Shown here: piece by piece, positions 21,330 through 30,355 of the stretch
Layout of the letters: each line of letters begins with the position of its first letter
Numbering within the stretch: the first letter of the stretch is position 1
Assembly: GCA_016195085.1 (NCBI GenBank)
Contig: JACQAG010000019.1
Location: 1 to 57,992 of the forward strand
Direction of reading: 5' to 3'
Source: Pseudomonadota bacterium
GTDB lineage: Bacteria > Pseudomonadota > Alphaproteobacteria > SHVZ01
DNA: 57,992 bases
Notes under the pieces: model-generated
The model's input: the letters and a program-made list of their open reading frames with translations, nothing else
What the model was told of the DNA's origin: nothing
Databases searched by the model: none
Translations under genes and position numbers: made by a program

Positions 21330-21368
21330 CTCGTCCGGTTGGAAGAGCGTTCAAACCGGCCGGACGAG
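21330..21368. terminator. Candidate terminator hairpin after the binding-protein gene
   Basis: CTCGTCCGG (21330-21338) and CCGGACGAG (21360-21368) form a perfect 9-bp stem 30 nt after the binding-protein stop. The loop is 21 nt and no strong T-run follows, so it may be factor-dependent or only an mRNA 3' stabiliser. Its right arm overlaps the end of the SDR remnant. Confidence 0.4.
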
Positions 21369-21490
21369 TTGACTCTCACGCTGGTTACGACACCTGAGCG
21401 AGGGGTGGGCCGTTTCCCTATCGGCTGAATATAAACGGGTGAATTCCGGCCCCAGCCCGCGACTCGCACCGGTTACGAGAAGAGTAGCAT
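21351..21490 (-). pseudogene. SDR oxidoreductase remnant (5' fragment with frameshift)
   Basis: On the minus strand, from the ATG at 21488-21490, codons read T-L-L-V-T-G-A-S-R-G-L-G-P-E-F-T-R-L-Y-S after a single-base deletion just after ATG. This mirrors the intact SDR at 10695-11375 ([19 protein letters not shown]) for about 37 residues, including the cofactor motif. The bases before the ATG are also similar in both. Similarity then stops and the frame ends at a TGA. The encoded piece lacks the catalytic Tyr-Lys, so it is a dead fragment of a paralog, in the same orientation as the intact gene but on the other side of the island. Confidence 0.7.
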
Positions 21491-21550
21491 GGATTTTCCT
21501 TCGTCGGGTTCGGCCGATTGGTTTTACATGCGACAAGAAATCTTCGCCGA

Positions 21551-21964
21551 CTAGCGCCACGCGCCGATGACCACCCCCATGAGCGCCAGATAGATAAGCT
21601 GATAGCCGGCATCGATCACGAAGGCCTGCAGCGATTTACCGGAATGTATGTTGGCGATGAGGCCGAAGGGGGCGGCAAAGCCGATCCAGACGGAGAGACC
21701 GAGCCCGAGCCCCTGCTGCCATCCTGCGGCGCCAGTCCATTCGATCAACACGGCGATCGCCAATGCGATGACGATTTGCGAGAGGAACGTCACCACCAAG
21801 GCACGCGCCGCATTGGGGCCCCGCTGCATCTCCTGAATCTTTTCCGGCGTGATGCCACTGGATTTAATCCAAGCATTCTTGAAGAGGCCGCCATACCAGG
21901 CCCAACCCAGCATGAACGATGCGAAGCCAGCGAGGAGAACGGCGAGATAGTTCACATTGGCCAT
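21551..21964 (-). CDS. DUF1761 family membrane protein
   Basis: A 137-residue protein with about four predicted membrane spans and the DUF1761 pattern: an N-terminal AVLLAGFASFMLGWAWYGGLFKNAWIK, and a C-terminal half with WIGFAAPFGLIANIHSGKSLQAFVIDAGYQLIYLALMG. The function of the family is unknown. ATG at 21962-21964 was chosen because upstream codons overlap the preceding gene. It lies 26 nt downstream of the isovaleryl-CoA dehydrogenase stop on the same strand, so the two are probably cotranscribed. Confidence 0.85.
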   Translation of the reverse strand: MANVNYLAVLLAGFASFMLGWAWYGGLFKNAWIKSSGITPEKIQEMQRGPNAARALVVTFLSQIVIALAIAVLIEWTGAAGWQQGLGLGLSVWIGFAAPFGLIANIHSGKSLQAFVIDAGYQLIYLALMGVVIGAWR

Positions 21965-21990
21965 GGTGGGCGCTCCCTCAAAGATTCTGC

Positions 21991-23163
21991 CTAAGCCGTT
22001 TCCTTGAACAGCTCCCGGCCGATCAGCATGCGGCGGATCTCCGAGGTGCCGGCGCCGATCTCGTATAGCTTCGCATCGCGCAGCAGACGCCCGGTCGGGT
22101 ATTCGTTGATGTAGCCATTGCCGCCCAGGCACTGGATCGCCTCGAGCGCCATCCAGGTCGCCTTCTCGGCAGCATAAAGGATGGCGCCGGCCGCATCCTT
22201 GCGCGTGGTCTGGCCGCGATCGCAGGCCTTCGCCACGGCGTAGACATAGGCCTTGGCGGCATTCATCGTCGTGTACATGTCGGCGAGCTTGCCCTGCATC
22301 AGCTGGAACTCGCCGATCGGCTGGCCGAACTGCTTGCGCTCATGCACATAAGGAAGCACCGCGTCCATGCAGGCCTGCATGATGCCGATGGGGCCGGCGG
22401 CGAGCACGGCGCGTTCATAGTCGAGCCCGCTCATCAGCACGTTGACGCCGCCGTTCACCTGGCCCAGCACATTCTCCTCGGGCACCTCGCAGTTCTCGAA
22501 GACGAGCTCGCAGGTGTTCGAGCCGCGCATGCCGAGCTTGTCCAGCTTCTGCGCCGTAGAGAAGCCCCGCATCCCCTTCTCGATGATGAAGGCGGTGATG
22601 CCGCGCTGCGCTGCTTCCGGATCGGTCTTGGCATAGACGACGAGCGTATCGGCGTCCGGGCCGTTGGTGATCCACATCTTCGAGCCGGTGAGGACATAGC
22701 GGTCGCCCTTCTTGACCGCCCGGGTCCGCATGCTGACGACGTCGGAGCCGGCTCCGGGCTCGCTCATCGCCAGGGCCCCCACATGGGTCCCCTGGATCAG
22801 CTTCGGCAGGTACTTCTGGCGTTGCGCCTCGGTGCCGTTGATGCGGATCTGGTTGACGCAGAGATTGGAATGGGCGCCGTAGGAGAGGCCGACCGAGGCC
22901 GATGCCCGGCTGATCTCCTCCATCGCCACGCAATGCTCCAGATAGCCCATGCCGGCGCCGCCATACTCCGGCCCGACGGTGATGCCGAGCACCCCCAGCG
23001 TGCCGAGCTTGGGCCAGAGATCCATGGGAAAGGCGTTCGAGCGGTCGATCTCGGCGGCTCTCGGCGCAATCTCGTCCGCGGCAAAGCCGCGGACCGTGTC
23101 GCGCAGCATCTCGGCGGTGTCGCCCAGATCGAAGTCGAGACTGGGAAAGTCATTGGCTGCCAT
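21991..23163 (-). CDS. ivd: Isovaleryl-CoA dehydrogenase
   Basis: A 390-residue acyl-CoA dehydrogenase for the first committed step of leucine catabolism, isovaleryl-CoA to 3-methylcrotonyl-CoA, which MCC then carboxylates. The catalytic glutamate sits internally in [15 protein letters not shown] (E250), the feature that separates isovaleryl-CoA dehydrogenase from other family members. [40 protein letters not shown] and the C-terminal [21 protein letters not shown] also match. ATG at 23161-23163. It belongs functionally with the genes at 1167-8333, but is now 10 kb away. Confidence 0.95.
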   Translation of the reverse strand: MAANDFPSLDFDLGDTAEMLRDTVRGFAADEIAPRAAEIDRSNAFPMDLWPKLGTLGVLGITVGPEYGGAGMGYLEHCVAMEEISRASASVGLSYGAHSNLCVNQIRINGTEAQRQKYLPKLIQGTHVGALAMSEPGAGSDVVSMRTRAVKKGDRYVLTGSKMWITNGPDADTLVVYAKTDPEAAQRGITAFIIEKGMRGFSTAQKLDKLGMRGSNTCELVFENCEVPEENVLGQVNGGVNVLMSGLDYERAVLAAGPIGIMQACMDAVLPYVHERKQFGQPIGEFQLMQGKLADMYTTMNAAKAYVYAVAKACDRGQTTRKDAAGAILYAAEKATWMALEAIQCLGGNGYINEYPTGRLLRDAKLYEIGAGTSEIRRMLIGRELFKETA

Positions 23164-23350
23164 GGTGATATCCTCGATCCCGCACCGCCCCGGCCGAGTC
23201 CGGAACAGCCCCCCCCGAAGCCCAAACGCGGGGAAACTATACACCTTCCGAGCGCTTCTATCGGAGCGTGCGGTAAGCGCCTATGATGAATTGGGCAGGC
23301 ATGCCCAGCAATCAGCCTACCAATCAACCGACAAAGAGCGGGAGGTCACA

Positions 23351-23689
23351 ATGCCTTACTATCTGCACCGCATCGCCTTTACGCCGCGCTCGATGCAGGC
23401 GCTGGTGTTGAAGCCGCAGGATCGCACGCCCATCGTCAAGAAGCTGTTTGCCGCCCATGGCGGCAAGCTGCATCAATACTTCTTCGCCTTCGGCAAGTAT
23501 GACGTGGTGATCATCAGCGAGTTTCCGAACAACGAGAGCGCGTCAGCGGCGTTGATGACGGCCATCGGCTCCGGCGCGCTTGCCGGCGGCGAGACGACGG
23601 TGCTGATGACGGTTGCGGAGGCGGTCAAAGCCATGAAGCAAGCCAAGAAGGCCAAGGGCACCTACACCCCGCCCGGCAAGGGTAGGTGA
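23351..23689 (+). CDS. GYD domain protein
   Basis: A 112-residue single-domain protein with the GYD pattern: a MPYYLHRIAFTP start and GGKLHQYFFAFGKYDVVIISEFPNNESASA in the middle, then a Lys-rich C-terminal tail. The family fold is ferredoxin-like and its function is unknown. GGGAGGT stands just before the ATG, a strong ribosome site. It is divergent from ivd across 187 nt and convergent with the alpha/beta hydrolase gene. Confidence 0.85.
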   Translation: MPYYLHRIAFTPRSMQALVLKPQDRTPIVKKLFAAHGGKLHQYFFAFGKYDVVIISEFPNNESASAALMTAIGSGALAGGETTVLMTVAEAVKAMKQAKKAKGTYTPPGKGR

Positions 23690-23711
23690 GCGCCGCGGCG
23701 CCCGATGCCGC

Positions 23712-24500
23712 TTAGCCGATGAGATGCCGCCGGAATAGCTCGATATAGATCTCGGGGCGGGTGATGTAGGGAAAGTGCCCTCCCATCGGCAGGCGCACAT
23801 GCCGCGCCTTCGGATAGCGCCGGCGCACGGCGGCAAGCTCGGCCTGAGGCAGGATCTGGTCGTCCTTGCTGTCGATGGTCACGATCCGGCTTTGGGGTAA
23901 GCTCAGCTTCGGCACCGGCGGCCCGCCGCGCACGATGAGTACGCGCATCTTCAAGGTGGCAGCGCCGAGGCGGAGACCGGCGTCCAGGAGCGCCTTCTGC
24001 ATGAGCTTGAAGCCGGCATCGGGCGTCGGCATGGTCCGCACCCGCGCCTGGTTGATCTCTAGGTGCTGCTTTGCCGGCATCCGCCGCGCCTCGGCGACCG
24101 ACGGGCCGCGAAGACGCGTGGGATCGATGAGGGTGTTGGCGACGAAGAGCGTCTCGATCCGCTCTGGGTGCCTGGCCGCGAAGTGCTGCACCAGATAGCC
24201 TCCGAGCGAGGAGCCGAGCAGACTGGCTTTGGCGATGCCGAGCTTGTCCATGAGCTTGGCCAACGCGTCGGCAAGCCCGGTTATGGTGCGCGCGTTGGGT
24301 ACGGTCAGCGAGACGATGCGGACGTGCTGGCCGAGGGCGGCCATCTGGTTCCAGAAAATGTCGGCTGTCCCCAGCGTGCCGGGAACCAGAATGAGCGTGG
24401 GCCCGCCCTTGCGGCCCTTGGTCTGGATCACGCCCCAGCCAAGCCCGCCGGCCTCGACCCGGCGCTCGCGATGGCGCTTTCGAAACGTCTCTTGCTTCAT
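23712..24500 (-). CDS. Alpha/beta hydrolase
   Basis: A 262-residue alpha/beta-fold hydrolase with the nucleophile elbow GSSLGG (S98), an acid in TIDSKDDQILPQ and H242 in GGHFPYITRPE. The SLGG elbow and the short loop-poor core recall maspardin-type proteins, but ordinary esterases are equally possible. The N-terminus is rich in Arg and Lys and shows no signal peptide, so it is cytoplasmic. It follows the Rieske oxygenase gene by 31 nt on the same strand. Confidence 0.83.
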   Translation of the reverse strand: MKQETFRKRHRERRVEAGGLGWGVIQTKGRKGGPTLILVPGTLGTADIFWNQMAALGQHVRIVSLTVPNARTITGLADALAKLMDKLGIAKASLLGSSLGGYLVQHFAARHPERIETLFVANTLIDPTRLRGPSVAEARRMPAKQHLEINQARVRTMPTPDAGFKLMQKALLDAGLRLGAATLKMRVLIVRGGPPVPKLSLPQSRIVTIDSKDDQILPQAELAAVRRRYPKARHVRLPMGGHFPYITRPEIYIELFRRHLIG

Positions 24501-24531
24501 TCCGGCCCTTCCTCTCGCTGCTGCGCTCGCC

Positions 24532-25581
24532 TTAGCTTCTCCACCGCAAGGTCCTGGGCTTCACCGGATTGACAAAGGTTCTGCCTTCGCTCCGGCTCGC
24601 CGCATATTCCTTCTTCAGGCGGTAGTACCATTTCGCCTGGGTATCGGCATCATCGATGAGCATCAGCGCCGGCACGTGCTTGAGGCCGATCGCCTGCCTC
24701 GCCATGATGTCGCGGTCCTGGCGGAGGAACGCCCGCACATAGGGCCTCGCCATCGGCTTGACGAAATCCAGCCAACGCGCCGTCCACCAGATCGCATGAT
24801 TGATCTCGGTCATGCCCGGTTCGGTCGGCGTGACGGACGTCAAGGCGCCGACAACCAGTTTGTCCGTGCGAATGTGCTCGACTCGCACCCCCGGCAAGCG
24901 AAAGGAGATCTCGGTCTCGGGCTTGCCGCCGATCAGCCGGTAGGCGCGGCTATTGGTCGAGGGCGCATGCCTGAGCATGGTGAAGCCCCAGGGCGACGGC
25001 TGGAACGCCTTGGCCTTCTCGTGGATGGAGGCGGCCGAGCGCCACCACCAGGCGCGATGCACGAAGGGACCATGCGCGGGGTCCATGAGACCGACCACGG
25101 CGTGGTCCATGGCGCAGGGAAAATTCATCGCCTCGGCGAGGTCGGCGGCCCGCTCGCCTATATCGGGCACGACCGGGATATCGGGCGCTCCCGACGGATC
25201 GGCACCGAAGAACACCCAGATGTTCCCCTGCACCTCGCGCGCCGGATAGGAGCGGACCTTGATCCGCGATGCATCGAAGGCCTGGCCTTCGACCAGGGAT
25301 GGGATCGCCGTGCAGCGGCCGGAGGGCTGGAACCGCCAGCCGTGGTAGCAGCATTCGATCTCCCTCCCGTCGAAGCGCCCGAAGCTGAGCGGCATGCCGC
25401 GGTGGGGGCACACATCCAAAAGGGCGAAGGCTGCGCCTGCCTGATCTCTGCCCAGCAGCAAAGGCTCGCCTAAAAGCGTCTTGGCCCGCATCGTGCCCGG
25501 TTTCAGATCCCGGCCAGGAAGCGCGAAATACCAGACGTCCCTGAGCAGTTCGGATCGTTCGGCAGCTACGGGGTCAGCCAT
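24532..25581 (-). CDS. Rieske 2Fe-2S aromatic ring-hydroxylating oxygenase, alpha-type
   Basis: A 349-residue iron oxygenase. The Rieske cluster ligands are CPHRG (C58, H60) and CCYHGW (C77, H80). The mononuclear iron site appears as MDPAHGPFVH with D167, H170 and H175. The protein is one of the single-component-like oxygenases of the vanillate/phenoxybenzoate group; its reductase is not in the window, so an external electron donor is needed. The substrate is unknown. Its ATG lies within the last codons of the MgtE-like gene (16-nt overlap), and the hydrolase follows, so the three may be cotranscribed. Confidence 0.9.
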   Translation of the reverse strand: MADPVAAERSELLRDVWYFALPGRDLKPGTMRAKTLLGEPLLLGRDQAGAAFALLDVCPHRGMPLSFGRFDGREIECCYHGWRFQPSGRCTAIPSLVEGQAFDASRIKVRSYPAREVQGNIWVFFGADPSGAPDIPVVPDIGERAADLAEAMNFPCAMDHAVVGLMDPAHGPFVHRAWWWRSAASIHEKAKAFQPSPWGFTMLRHAPSTNSRAYRLIGGKPETEISFRLPGVRVEHIRTDKLVVGALTSVTPTEPGMTEINHAIWWTARWLDFVKPMARPYVRAFLRQDRDIMARQAIGLKHVPALMLIDDADTQAKWYYRLKKEYAASRSEGRTFVNPVKPRTLRWRS

Positions 25582-26954
25582 GAGACCAATCCGAAAAAGA
25601 TTAAAAGTCCGGCAGCGACGGTGGCGGCGGCAAGCATCAGACCAGCCTGCTGCCGGATTCCCTTCTTCATACGAAGCCCGACGAGCGGGATCAACGATCC
25701 TAGAAGACAGGAGACGGCGAGCGTCGCCGTCATCGCGATGGCAATCGCCAAGGCGGCTTGCCAGGACTCAAGCCAAATCCCCGCGGCCAGCGCCGCAATC
25801 GCCGTGATCGGCGTGCTTGCCGTTGCCGCGACGGTGATCTCTTCACCGATACGCCCCCAGTCTAGGATGCCGGGCAATCGGCTCCGAAACGCCCGTGCCA
25901 AGCTTTGCCGACCGGCACCCAGGCCGACCCCGACGACGATCGGCGCCATTGCGGCGATCGGCATTCCTCGCGCAATGAGGCTCTGAAACAAGAAGATCAT
26001 CGCCGACGCCGGCAGTGCCACCGCCAGAGCGGGCAAGAGCTCGGCGAAATGATCGGCCGACACAAAGTACCGCTTGGCAACGTCCGCACCGCCGCTGTCC
26101 AGCGATGGCGAAGCCCCGCCTTCGCTCGGATCGATGACGTCAACGACATCGTCGATGGTGATTTGGCCGAGCACCCGGCCGTCACCGTCGACGACCGCGA
26201 CCGAAAGCAATGCGTAGCGGCGGAATAGGCGAGCGACATCGCTTTGAGCCGCTAGCGCCGACACGTTGGGAGCATCGGCGAGCATGACGTCGGCCACCCG
26301 CTCCAAGCGGCGTGCGCGCAGCAGCCGATCGAGCGGCACGGCGCCGACGGGACGACCCTCGCTGTCGACCACGAATGCCGCATGGAGAGCGCTCGGCAGA
26401 TCCCGAGCATGCTGCAAAAAATCCAACGTTTGGCCCACGGTCCATTGCTGAGGCACGCTCGCGCATTCCAGCTGCATCAGCCGCCCGGCGCTGCCTTCGG
26501 GATAGGTGAGCATCCGCGCCAGGAGCGCGCGGTCAGCCTCCGGCATATGGGCCAAAATGGCGTTCCGGCGTTCGTCGTCGAGATCGGCCAGCAAGTCGAC
26601 GGCATCGTCGGTCTCCAGCGTCGCCATGGCGAGAGCCACCTCGGCAAGGCCGAGCCGGGTGAAGAGCTCGGAGCGAACCGGCTCGTCGAGATAGGGCATG
26701 ATGCGGGCGTCGAAGCGTTGCCGCAGCGCGTCCAGAGCCGAGCCCAGATGCGTCCGCGGCAGGCGCGCCAAGAGCTCCGCCCCGTCGGCCGGATGCAGCT
26801 TGTGCATGAGCGCCCAGGCCTGATGCGGCCTCGCGGCATCGAGGGCCTGTACGACCTCGCGCTCGATTGCGGCGGTCAGCCCCTGAAACGGCGCTTGGGC
26901 CACCGGTCCTCCAGTCGCGGCAACGGGGTTCGCCGCATCCTTCGGCCGTCCCAT
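25566..26954 (-). CDS. MgtE-like transporter with CBS domains and degenerate pore motifs
   Basis: A 462-residue protein with the MgtE layout: an N-terminal helical domain (about 25-150), the linker YPEGSAGRLM (151-160), two CBS domains (about 165-275) and five membrane spans (about 305-460). However, GVGLGAGRQS (342-351) stands where MgtE proteins usually have GGNAGTQ. The last span has V446 where the pore aspartate is expected and lacks the DP motif before it. Magnesium transport is therefore doubtful; another ion or a sensing role is possible. It follows maeB by 3 nt and overlaps the Rieske gene. Confidence 0.85.
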   Translation of the reverse strand: MGRPKDAANPVAATGGPVAQAPFQGLTAAIEREVVQALDAARPHQAWALMHKLHPADGAELLARLPRTHLGSALDALRQRFDARIMPYLDEPVRSELFTRLGLAEVALAMATLETDDAVDLLADLDDERRNAILAHMPEADRALLARMLTYPEGSAGRLMQLECASVPQQWTVGQTLDFLQHARDLPSALHAAFVVDSEGRPVGAVPLDRLLRARRLERVADVMLADAPNVSALAAQSDVARLFRRYALLSVAVVDGDGRVLGQITIDDVVDVIDPSEGGASPSLDSGGADVAKRYFVSADHFAELLPALAVALPASAMIFLFQSLIARGMPIAAMAPIVVGVGLGAGRQSLARAFRSRLPGILDWGRIGEEITVAATASTPITAIAALAAGIWLESWQAALAIAIAMTATLAVSCLLGSLIPLVGLRMKKGIRQQAGLMLAAATVAAGLLIFFGLVSWLTP

Positions 26955-26957
26955 GCC

Positions 26958-29237
26958 TCAGCCGGGGGCCTGTCGGCTCAGCGCATCCACCGCCGCATAG
27001 GCGGTCATGTTGACGATGCCACGCACGGTGACGGACGCGGTCAGCACATGGGCCGGTTGCGCCACGCCGAGCAGCATCGGTCCGACCGACAATCCTTCGC
27101 CCAAGACCTTGAGCGCGTTGAAGGTGATGTTGGCGGCATCGAGTGTCGGCATGATCAGGAGATTGGCGACACCCTTCAGGCGCGAATTCGGAAAGACCTG
27201 TTTGCGGATCTCCTCCGACAGCGCCGCGTCGGCATGCATCTCGCCATCGACCTCGAGTTCCGGCGCCCGCTCGCGAATGAGCTTGAGGGCCTCCCGCATC
27301 TTCACCGCCGAGGGCGCGTCTCTGGTGCCGAAGCTGGAATGGGACAGCAGTGCGACCTTGGGTTGAATGCCGAACCGGTTCACCTCGGTCGCCGCCATGC
27401 ACACGGTCTCGGCGATGTCTTCGGCGCTGGGATCAGTCGTGACATGGGTATCGGCGATGAAGTAGAGGCCGCGCGGCAGAATGAGCAAATTGAGCGCCGC
27501 CAAATGACGGGCGCTCGGCCGGCGGCCGACGACGTCGAGCACCTGGCCCAGGTGATCGTTGAACCGGCCGACCGTCCCGCAGATCAGCGCATCTGCCTCC
27601 TTTCGGCGCAGCATCAGGGCGGCGATCGTCGTCGTTCGGGTACGCACGTGGCGGCGTGCGAGGTCGGGCGAGACGCCCCGGCGTTCCATCAATAGGTGAT
27701 ACGCCTTCCAATACTCAGGATAGCGCGGATCGTCATCGGGATTGACCAGCTCGAACTCGACGCCGGGACGGATCCTCAGACCGAGCCGATCGATCCGCAT
27801 TTCCACGACCGACGGACGACCCACCAAGATCGGTCGGGCGACGCCCTCGTCGACCACGGTCTGCACCGCACGCAGCACCCGCTCCTCTTCGCCCTCGGCG
27901 TAGACGACCCGCTGCGGCTCCAGCCTGGCACGTTGAAACACCGGCCGCATCACCAGGCCGGAGCGGAAGACGAACTGGGTGAGACGCTGCCGGTAGGCCT
28001 CGAGATCGGCGATCGGCCGTGCGGCGACTCCGCTTCGCATCGCGGCCTCGGCGACCGCCGGTGCGATCTTGATGATGAGCCGCGGGTCGAACGGCTTCGG
28101 GATCAGATTCTCCGGCCCGAAGGCGGGCGGCTGTTCGCCATAGGCGGCGGCGACGATGTCCGAGGATTCGGCGAGCGCCAGGTCGGCGATCGCATGCACG
28201 CAGGCGACCTTCATCGCCTCGTTGATAACCGTCGCGCCGACATCGAGGGCACCGCGGAAGATGAAGGGAAAGCAGAGGACGTTGTTGACCTGGTTCGGAT
28301 AGTCGGAGCGGCCGGTGGCGATCACGGCATCGGGTCTGACCGCCTTCACCTCTTCGGGCATGATCTCCGGGGTCGGGTTGGCCAGCGCCAGGATGAGCGG
28401 GCGTGTCCCCATGCGCGCCACCATCTCGGGCTTGAGCACAAGCGGTGCCGATAATCCGAGGAAGATGTCGGCCCCGCCGATGGCGTCGGCGAGCGAACGG
28501 GCGTCGGTCGCCCGCGCATAGCGTTCCTTGCGCGGATCCATGAGCTCGGTTCGGCCCTTGTAGACCACGCCGACGATGTCGGTGACCGTCGTATGCTCGA
28601 GCTTGAGTCCGAGGTCGACCAGCAGATCCAGGCAGGCAATGGCCGCGGCACCGGCGCCCGACGTGACGAGCTTGACCTCGCCCAGCGTCTTGCCGACGAC
28701 CCTAAGCCCGTTCAGGATCGCGGCGGCGACGATGATCGCCGTGCCGTGCTGATCGTCGTGGAATACCGGGATGCGCATCCGGGCCTTGAGGCGGCTCTCG
28801 ATCGCGAAGCATTCCGGCGCCTTGATGTCTTCGAGATTGATGCCGCCGAAGGTCGGCTCCAGGGAAGCGATGATATCCACCAGCTTGTCGGGATCACGCT
28901 CATCGATTTCGATGTCGAAGACGTCGATGCCGGCGAACTTCTTGAACAGCACCGCCTTGCCTTCCATGACCGGCTTCGCTGCCAAGGGGCCGATCGAGCC
29001 CAGCCCGAGCACGGCCGTGCCGTTGGTTATGACGGCGACCAGATTGGCCCGCGAGGTGACGGTGGAGGCTTCACTCGGATCGGCGACGATGGCGTTGCAG
29101 GCGGCGGCTACGCCTGGGGTGTAGGCGAGCGCCAGGTCGCGCTGGTTGGCGAGCGGCTTGGTCGCCGTGACGCTGATTTTGCCGGGTGTGGGGTGGCGGT
29201 GATAGTCGAGTGCCGCTTCGCTCAAATCCTGCGCCAT
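26958..29237 (-). CDS. maeB: NADP-dependent malic enzyme with phosphotransacetylase-like domain
   Basis: This 759-residue enzyme converts malate to pyruvate and CO2 with NADP and supplies NADPH. The N-terminal malic domain contains [13 protein letters not shown] and [26 protein letters not shown]. An NADP-binding domain follows ([27 protein letters not shown]), and a C-terminal phosphotransacetylase-like domain covers about 425-755. The fused domain is typical of MaeB proteins and normally serves regulation by acetyl-CoA. ATG at 29235-29237 follows a GGGGGAG site; the in-frame TTG five codons upstream is not needed. The tRNA-Leu gene ends 185 nt upstream. Confidence 0.95.
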   Translation of the reverse strand: MAQDLSEAALDYHRHPTPGKISVTATKPLANQRDLALAYTPGVAAACNAIVADPSEASTVTSRANLVAVITNGTAVLGLGSIGPLAAKPVMEGKAVLFKKFAGIDVFDIEIDERDPDKLVDIIASLEPTFGGINLEDIKAPECFAIESRLKARMRIPVFHDDQHGTAIIVAAAILNGLRVVGKTLGEVKLVTSGAGAAAIACLDLLVDLGLKLEHTTVTDIVGVVYKGRTELMDPRKERYARATDARSLADAIGGADIFLGLSAPLVLKPEMVARMGTRPLILALANPTPEIMPEEVKAVRPDAVIATGRSDYPNQVNNVLCFPFIFRGALDVGATVINEAMKVACVHAIADLALAESSDIVAAAYGEQPPAFGPENLIPKPFDPRLIIKIAPAVAEAAMRSGVAARPIADLEAYRQRLTQFVFRSGLVMRPVFQRARLEPQRVVYAEGEEERVLRAVQTVVDEGVARPILVGRPSVVEMRIDRLGLRIRPGVEFELVNPDDDPRYPEYWKAYHLLMERRGVSPDLARRHVRTRTTTIAALMLRRKEADALICGTVGRFNDHLGQVLDVVGRRPSARHLAALNLLILPRGLYFIADTHVTTDPSAEDIAETVCMAATEVNRFGIQPKVALLSHSSFGTRDAPSAVKMREALKLIRERAPELEVDGEMHADAALSEEIRKQVFPNSRLKGVANLLIMPTLDAANITFNALKVLGEGLSVGPMLLGVAQPAHVLTASVTVRGIVNMTAYAAVDALSRQAPG

Positions 29238-29363
29238 TACGCTCTCCCCCAAGCGGCTTCTTCTTCAACCTCGCCGAACGCGATCGTCAGCATAGCCGAG
29301 GCTCTGCCGTCGCGGAAATTGCCCCAGCAACGGAGAGAAAGGGCATTCCAGCCGCTCTTGGGC

Positions 29364-29392
29364 GCGGCACCGAGGCGGCCCTGGGGTGCCGC
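29364..29392 (-). other. Candidate hairpin downstream of tRNA-Leu
   Basis: GCGGCACC and GGTGCCGC form a perfect 8-bp stem with a 13-nt loop, 31 nt beyond the tRNA CCA end on the minus strand. No T-run follows, so termination is only a possibility. Confidence 0.35.
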
Positions 29393-29422
29393 CGGGCCGG
29401 CGCGAAAATGGGCAATTTAGAA

Positions 29423-29509
29423 TGGTGCGGTCGAGAAGACTCGAACTTCCACGGGGTTGCCCCCACAGCGACCTCAACGCTGCGCGTCTACCAGTTCCGC
29501 CACGACCGC
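29423..29509 (-). tRNA. tRNA-Leu (anticodon GAG)
   Basis: The minus strand folds into a class II tRNA of 87 nt including an encoded CCA. Acceptor GCGGTCG pairs with CGACCGC. The D arm is GCGGAACTGGTAGACGC. The anticodon stem CAGCG/CGCTG carries loop TTGAGGT, with anticodon GAG reading CUC and CUU. The variable arm is GGGG-CAA-CCCC, and the T arm GGAAG-TTCGAGT-CTTCT. Discriminator A and the long variable arm agree with leucine. Confidence 0.96.
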
Positions 29510-29558
29510 TTGGATTACTTCGGCCAGGCCCTTACGGCCTTGCCAAAGGCGATGGCGG

Positions 29559-29587
29559 GGAATAGCAAATCGTCTCAACCGACGCAA
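29559..29587 (-). promoter_or_regulatory. Candidate promoter of tRNA-Leu
   Basis: On the minus strand TTGCGT (29582-29587), 17 nt, then TATTCC (29559-29564), about 45 nt before the tRNA 5' end. It resembles the rrn promoter in spacing and in its -35 start, although the -10 is weaker. Confidence 0.4.
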
Positions 29588-29620
29588 GCGGCGCCGAGGG
29601 CGCTCGGGGATGGGTCACGA

Positions 29621-30355
29621 ATGGCCGCAGATGGCGTGGGCCGGGCCGGCCGAAGCATAGAATGGCGGATCGCCGAGACTGCGATCGCCTATCCCGAGGC
29701 CGTGGCCGCGATGGAGGCTCGGGCCGAGGCGATCCGGGCTGGAACCCAGCCTGAGCTCGTCTGGCTCCTCGAGCATCCGCCGCTCTACACCGCCGGCACC
29801 TCCGCCGATCCCAGCGAGCTCCTCGACCCGGGGCGCTTCCCGGTGTTCCAGACCGGCCGCGGCGGCCGCTACACCTACCACGGCCCTGGCCAGCGGGTCG
29901 CTTATGTGCTGCTCGACCTGAAGGCCCGAAAGCCCGACATCCGCTGTTACGTGCATGCGCTCGAGGCATGGTTGATCCATGCGCTCGGCCGCTTCGGCGT
30001 CGGTGCCGAGCGGCGCGCCGAGCGCATCGGTCTCTGGGTCCCGCGGCTGGATCTCAACCTGCCCCTGCGCGAGGATAAGATCGCGGCCATCGGCGTACGC
30101 GTGCGCCGATGGGTCAGCTTCCATGGCGTTGCCCTGAATGTCGAACCCGACCTCAGCCATTTCGCTGGAATCGTGCCGTGCGGCGTCGCCGGGCATGGGG
30201 TGACCTCGCTCGTCGACCTCGGGATACCCGCGACCATGGCAGACGTCGACACGGAGCTTGCGCAAAGCTTCGATGCGGTATTCGGGGCGGGCGGCAGCTT
30301 CGCACGCGCCTCTGAGCCCAATTCAAAGGGTCTCGCGCTGGAGAAAGCCTCCTAA
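29621..30355 (+). CDS. lipB: Lipoyl(octanoyl) transferase
   Basis: LipB moves an octanoyl group from acyl carrier protein to the lipoyl domains of 2-oxoacid dehydrogenases and the glycine cleavage system, the first step of lipoate synthesis. The 244-residue protein has [11 protein letters not shown] (81-91), catalytic K153 in [19 protein letters not shown] and acyl-accepting C187 in [18 protein letters not shown] at 29621 was chosen because upstream in-frame codons run through the tRNA gene antisense. The C-terminal tail of about 35 residues is longer than necessary, and its last codons overlap the convergent acylphosphatase gene by 33 nt. Confidence 0.94.
   Translation: MAADGVGRAGRSIEWRIAETAIAYPEAVAAMEARAEAIRAGTQPELVWLLEHPPLYTAGTSADPSELLDPGRFPVFQTGRGGRYTYHGPGQRVAYVLLDLKARKPDIRCYVHALEAWLIHALGRFGVGAERRAERIGLWVPRLDLNLPLREDKIAAIGVRVRRWVSFHGVALNVEPDLSHFAGIVPCGVAGHGVTSLVDLGIPATMADVDTELAQSFDAVFGAGGSFARASEPNSKGLALEKAS

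Larger units (their letters stand above)
11376..21350. other. Putative acquired carbohydrate-catabolic island
   Basis: This segment separates isovaleryl-CoA dehydrogenase (21991-23163) from the other leucine genes. It has visibly lower GC: 32 of 60 bases in 12241-12300, against 39 of 60 in 7261-7320. It carries a self-contained set of uptake, catabolic and regulatory genes, and is bracketed by an intact SDR gene and an SDR remnant. No integrase, transposase, tRNA end or flanking repeat was found, so the mechanism of entry is unknown and horizontal acquisition is inference. Confidence 0.5.

Noticed and set aside
11376-21550. Transposase, integrase, attachment repeats or inverted repeats at island ends
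   Set aside because: None seen at either edge; the short similarity before the two SDR start codons is shared gene leader sequence, not a demonstrable attachment site.
29186-29620. Open frame reading through tRNA-Leu and fused to lipB (with [16 protein letters not shown]-like peptide)
   Set aside because: This is the translated antisense of a tRNA gene, a classic false protein. LipB homology begins only after 29621.
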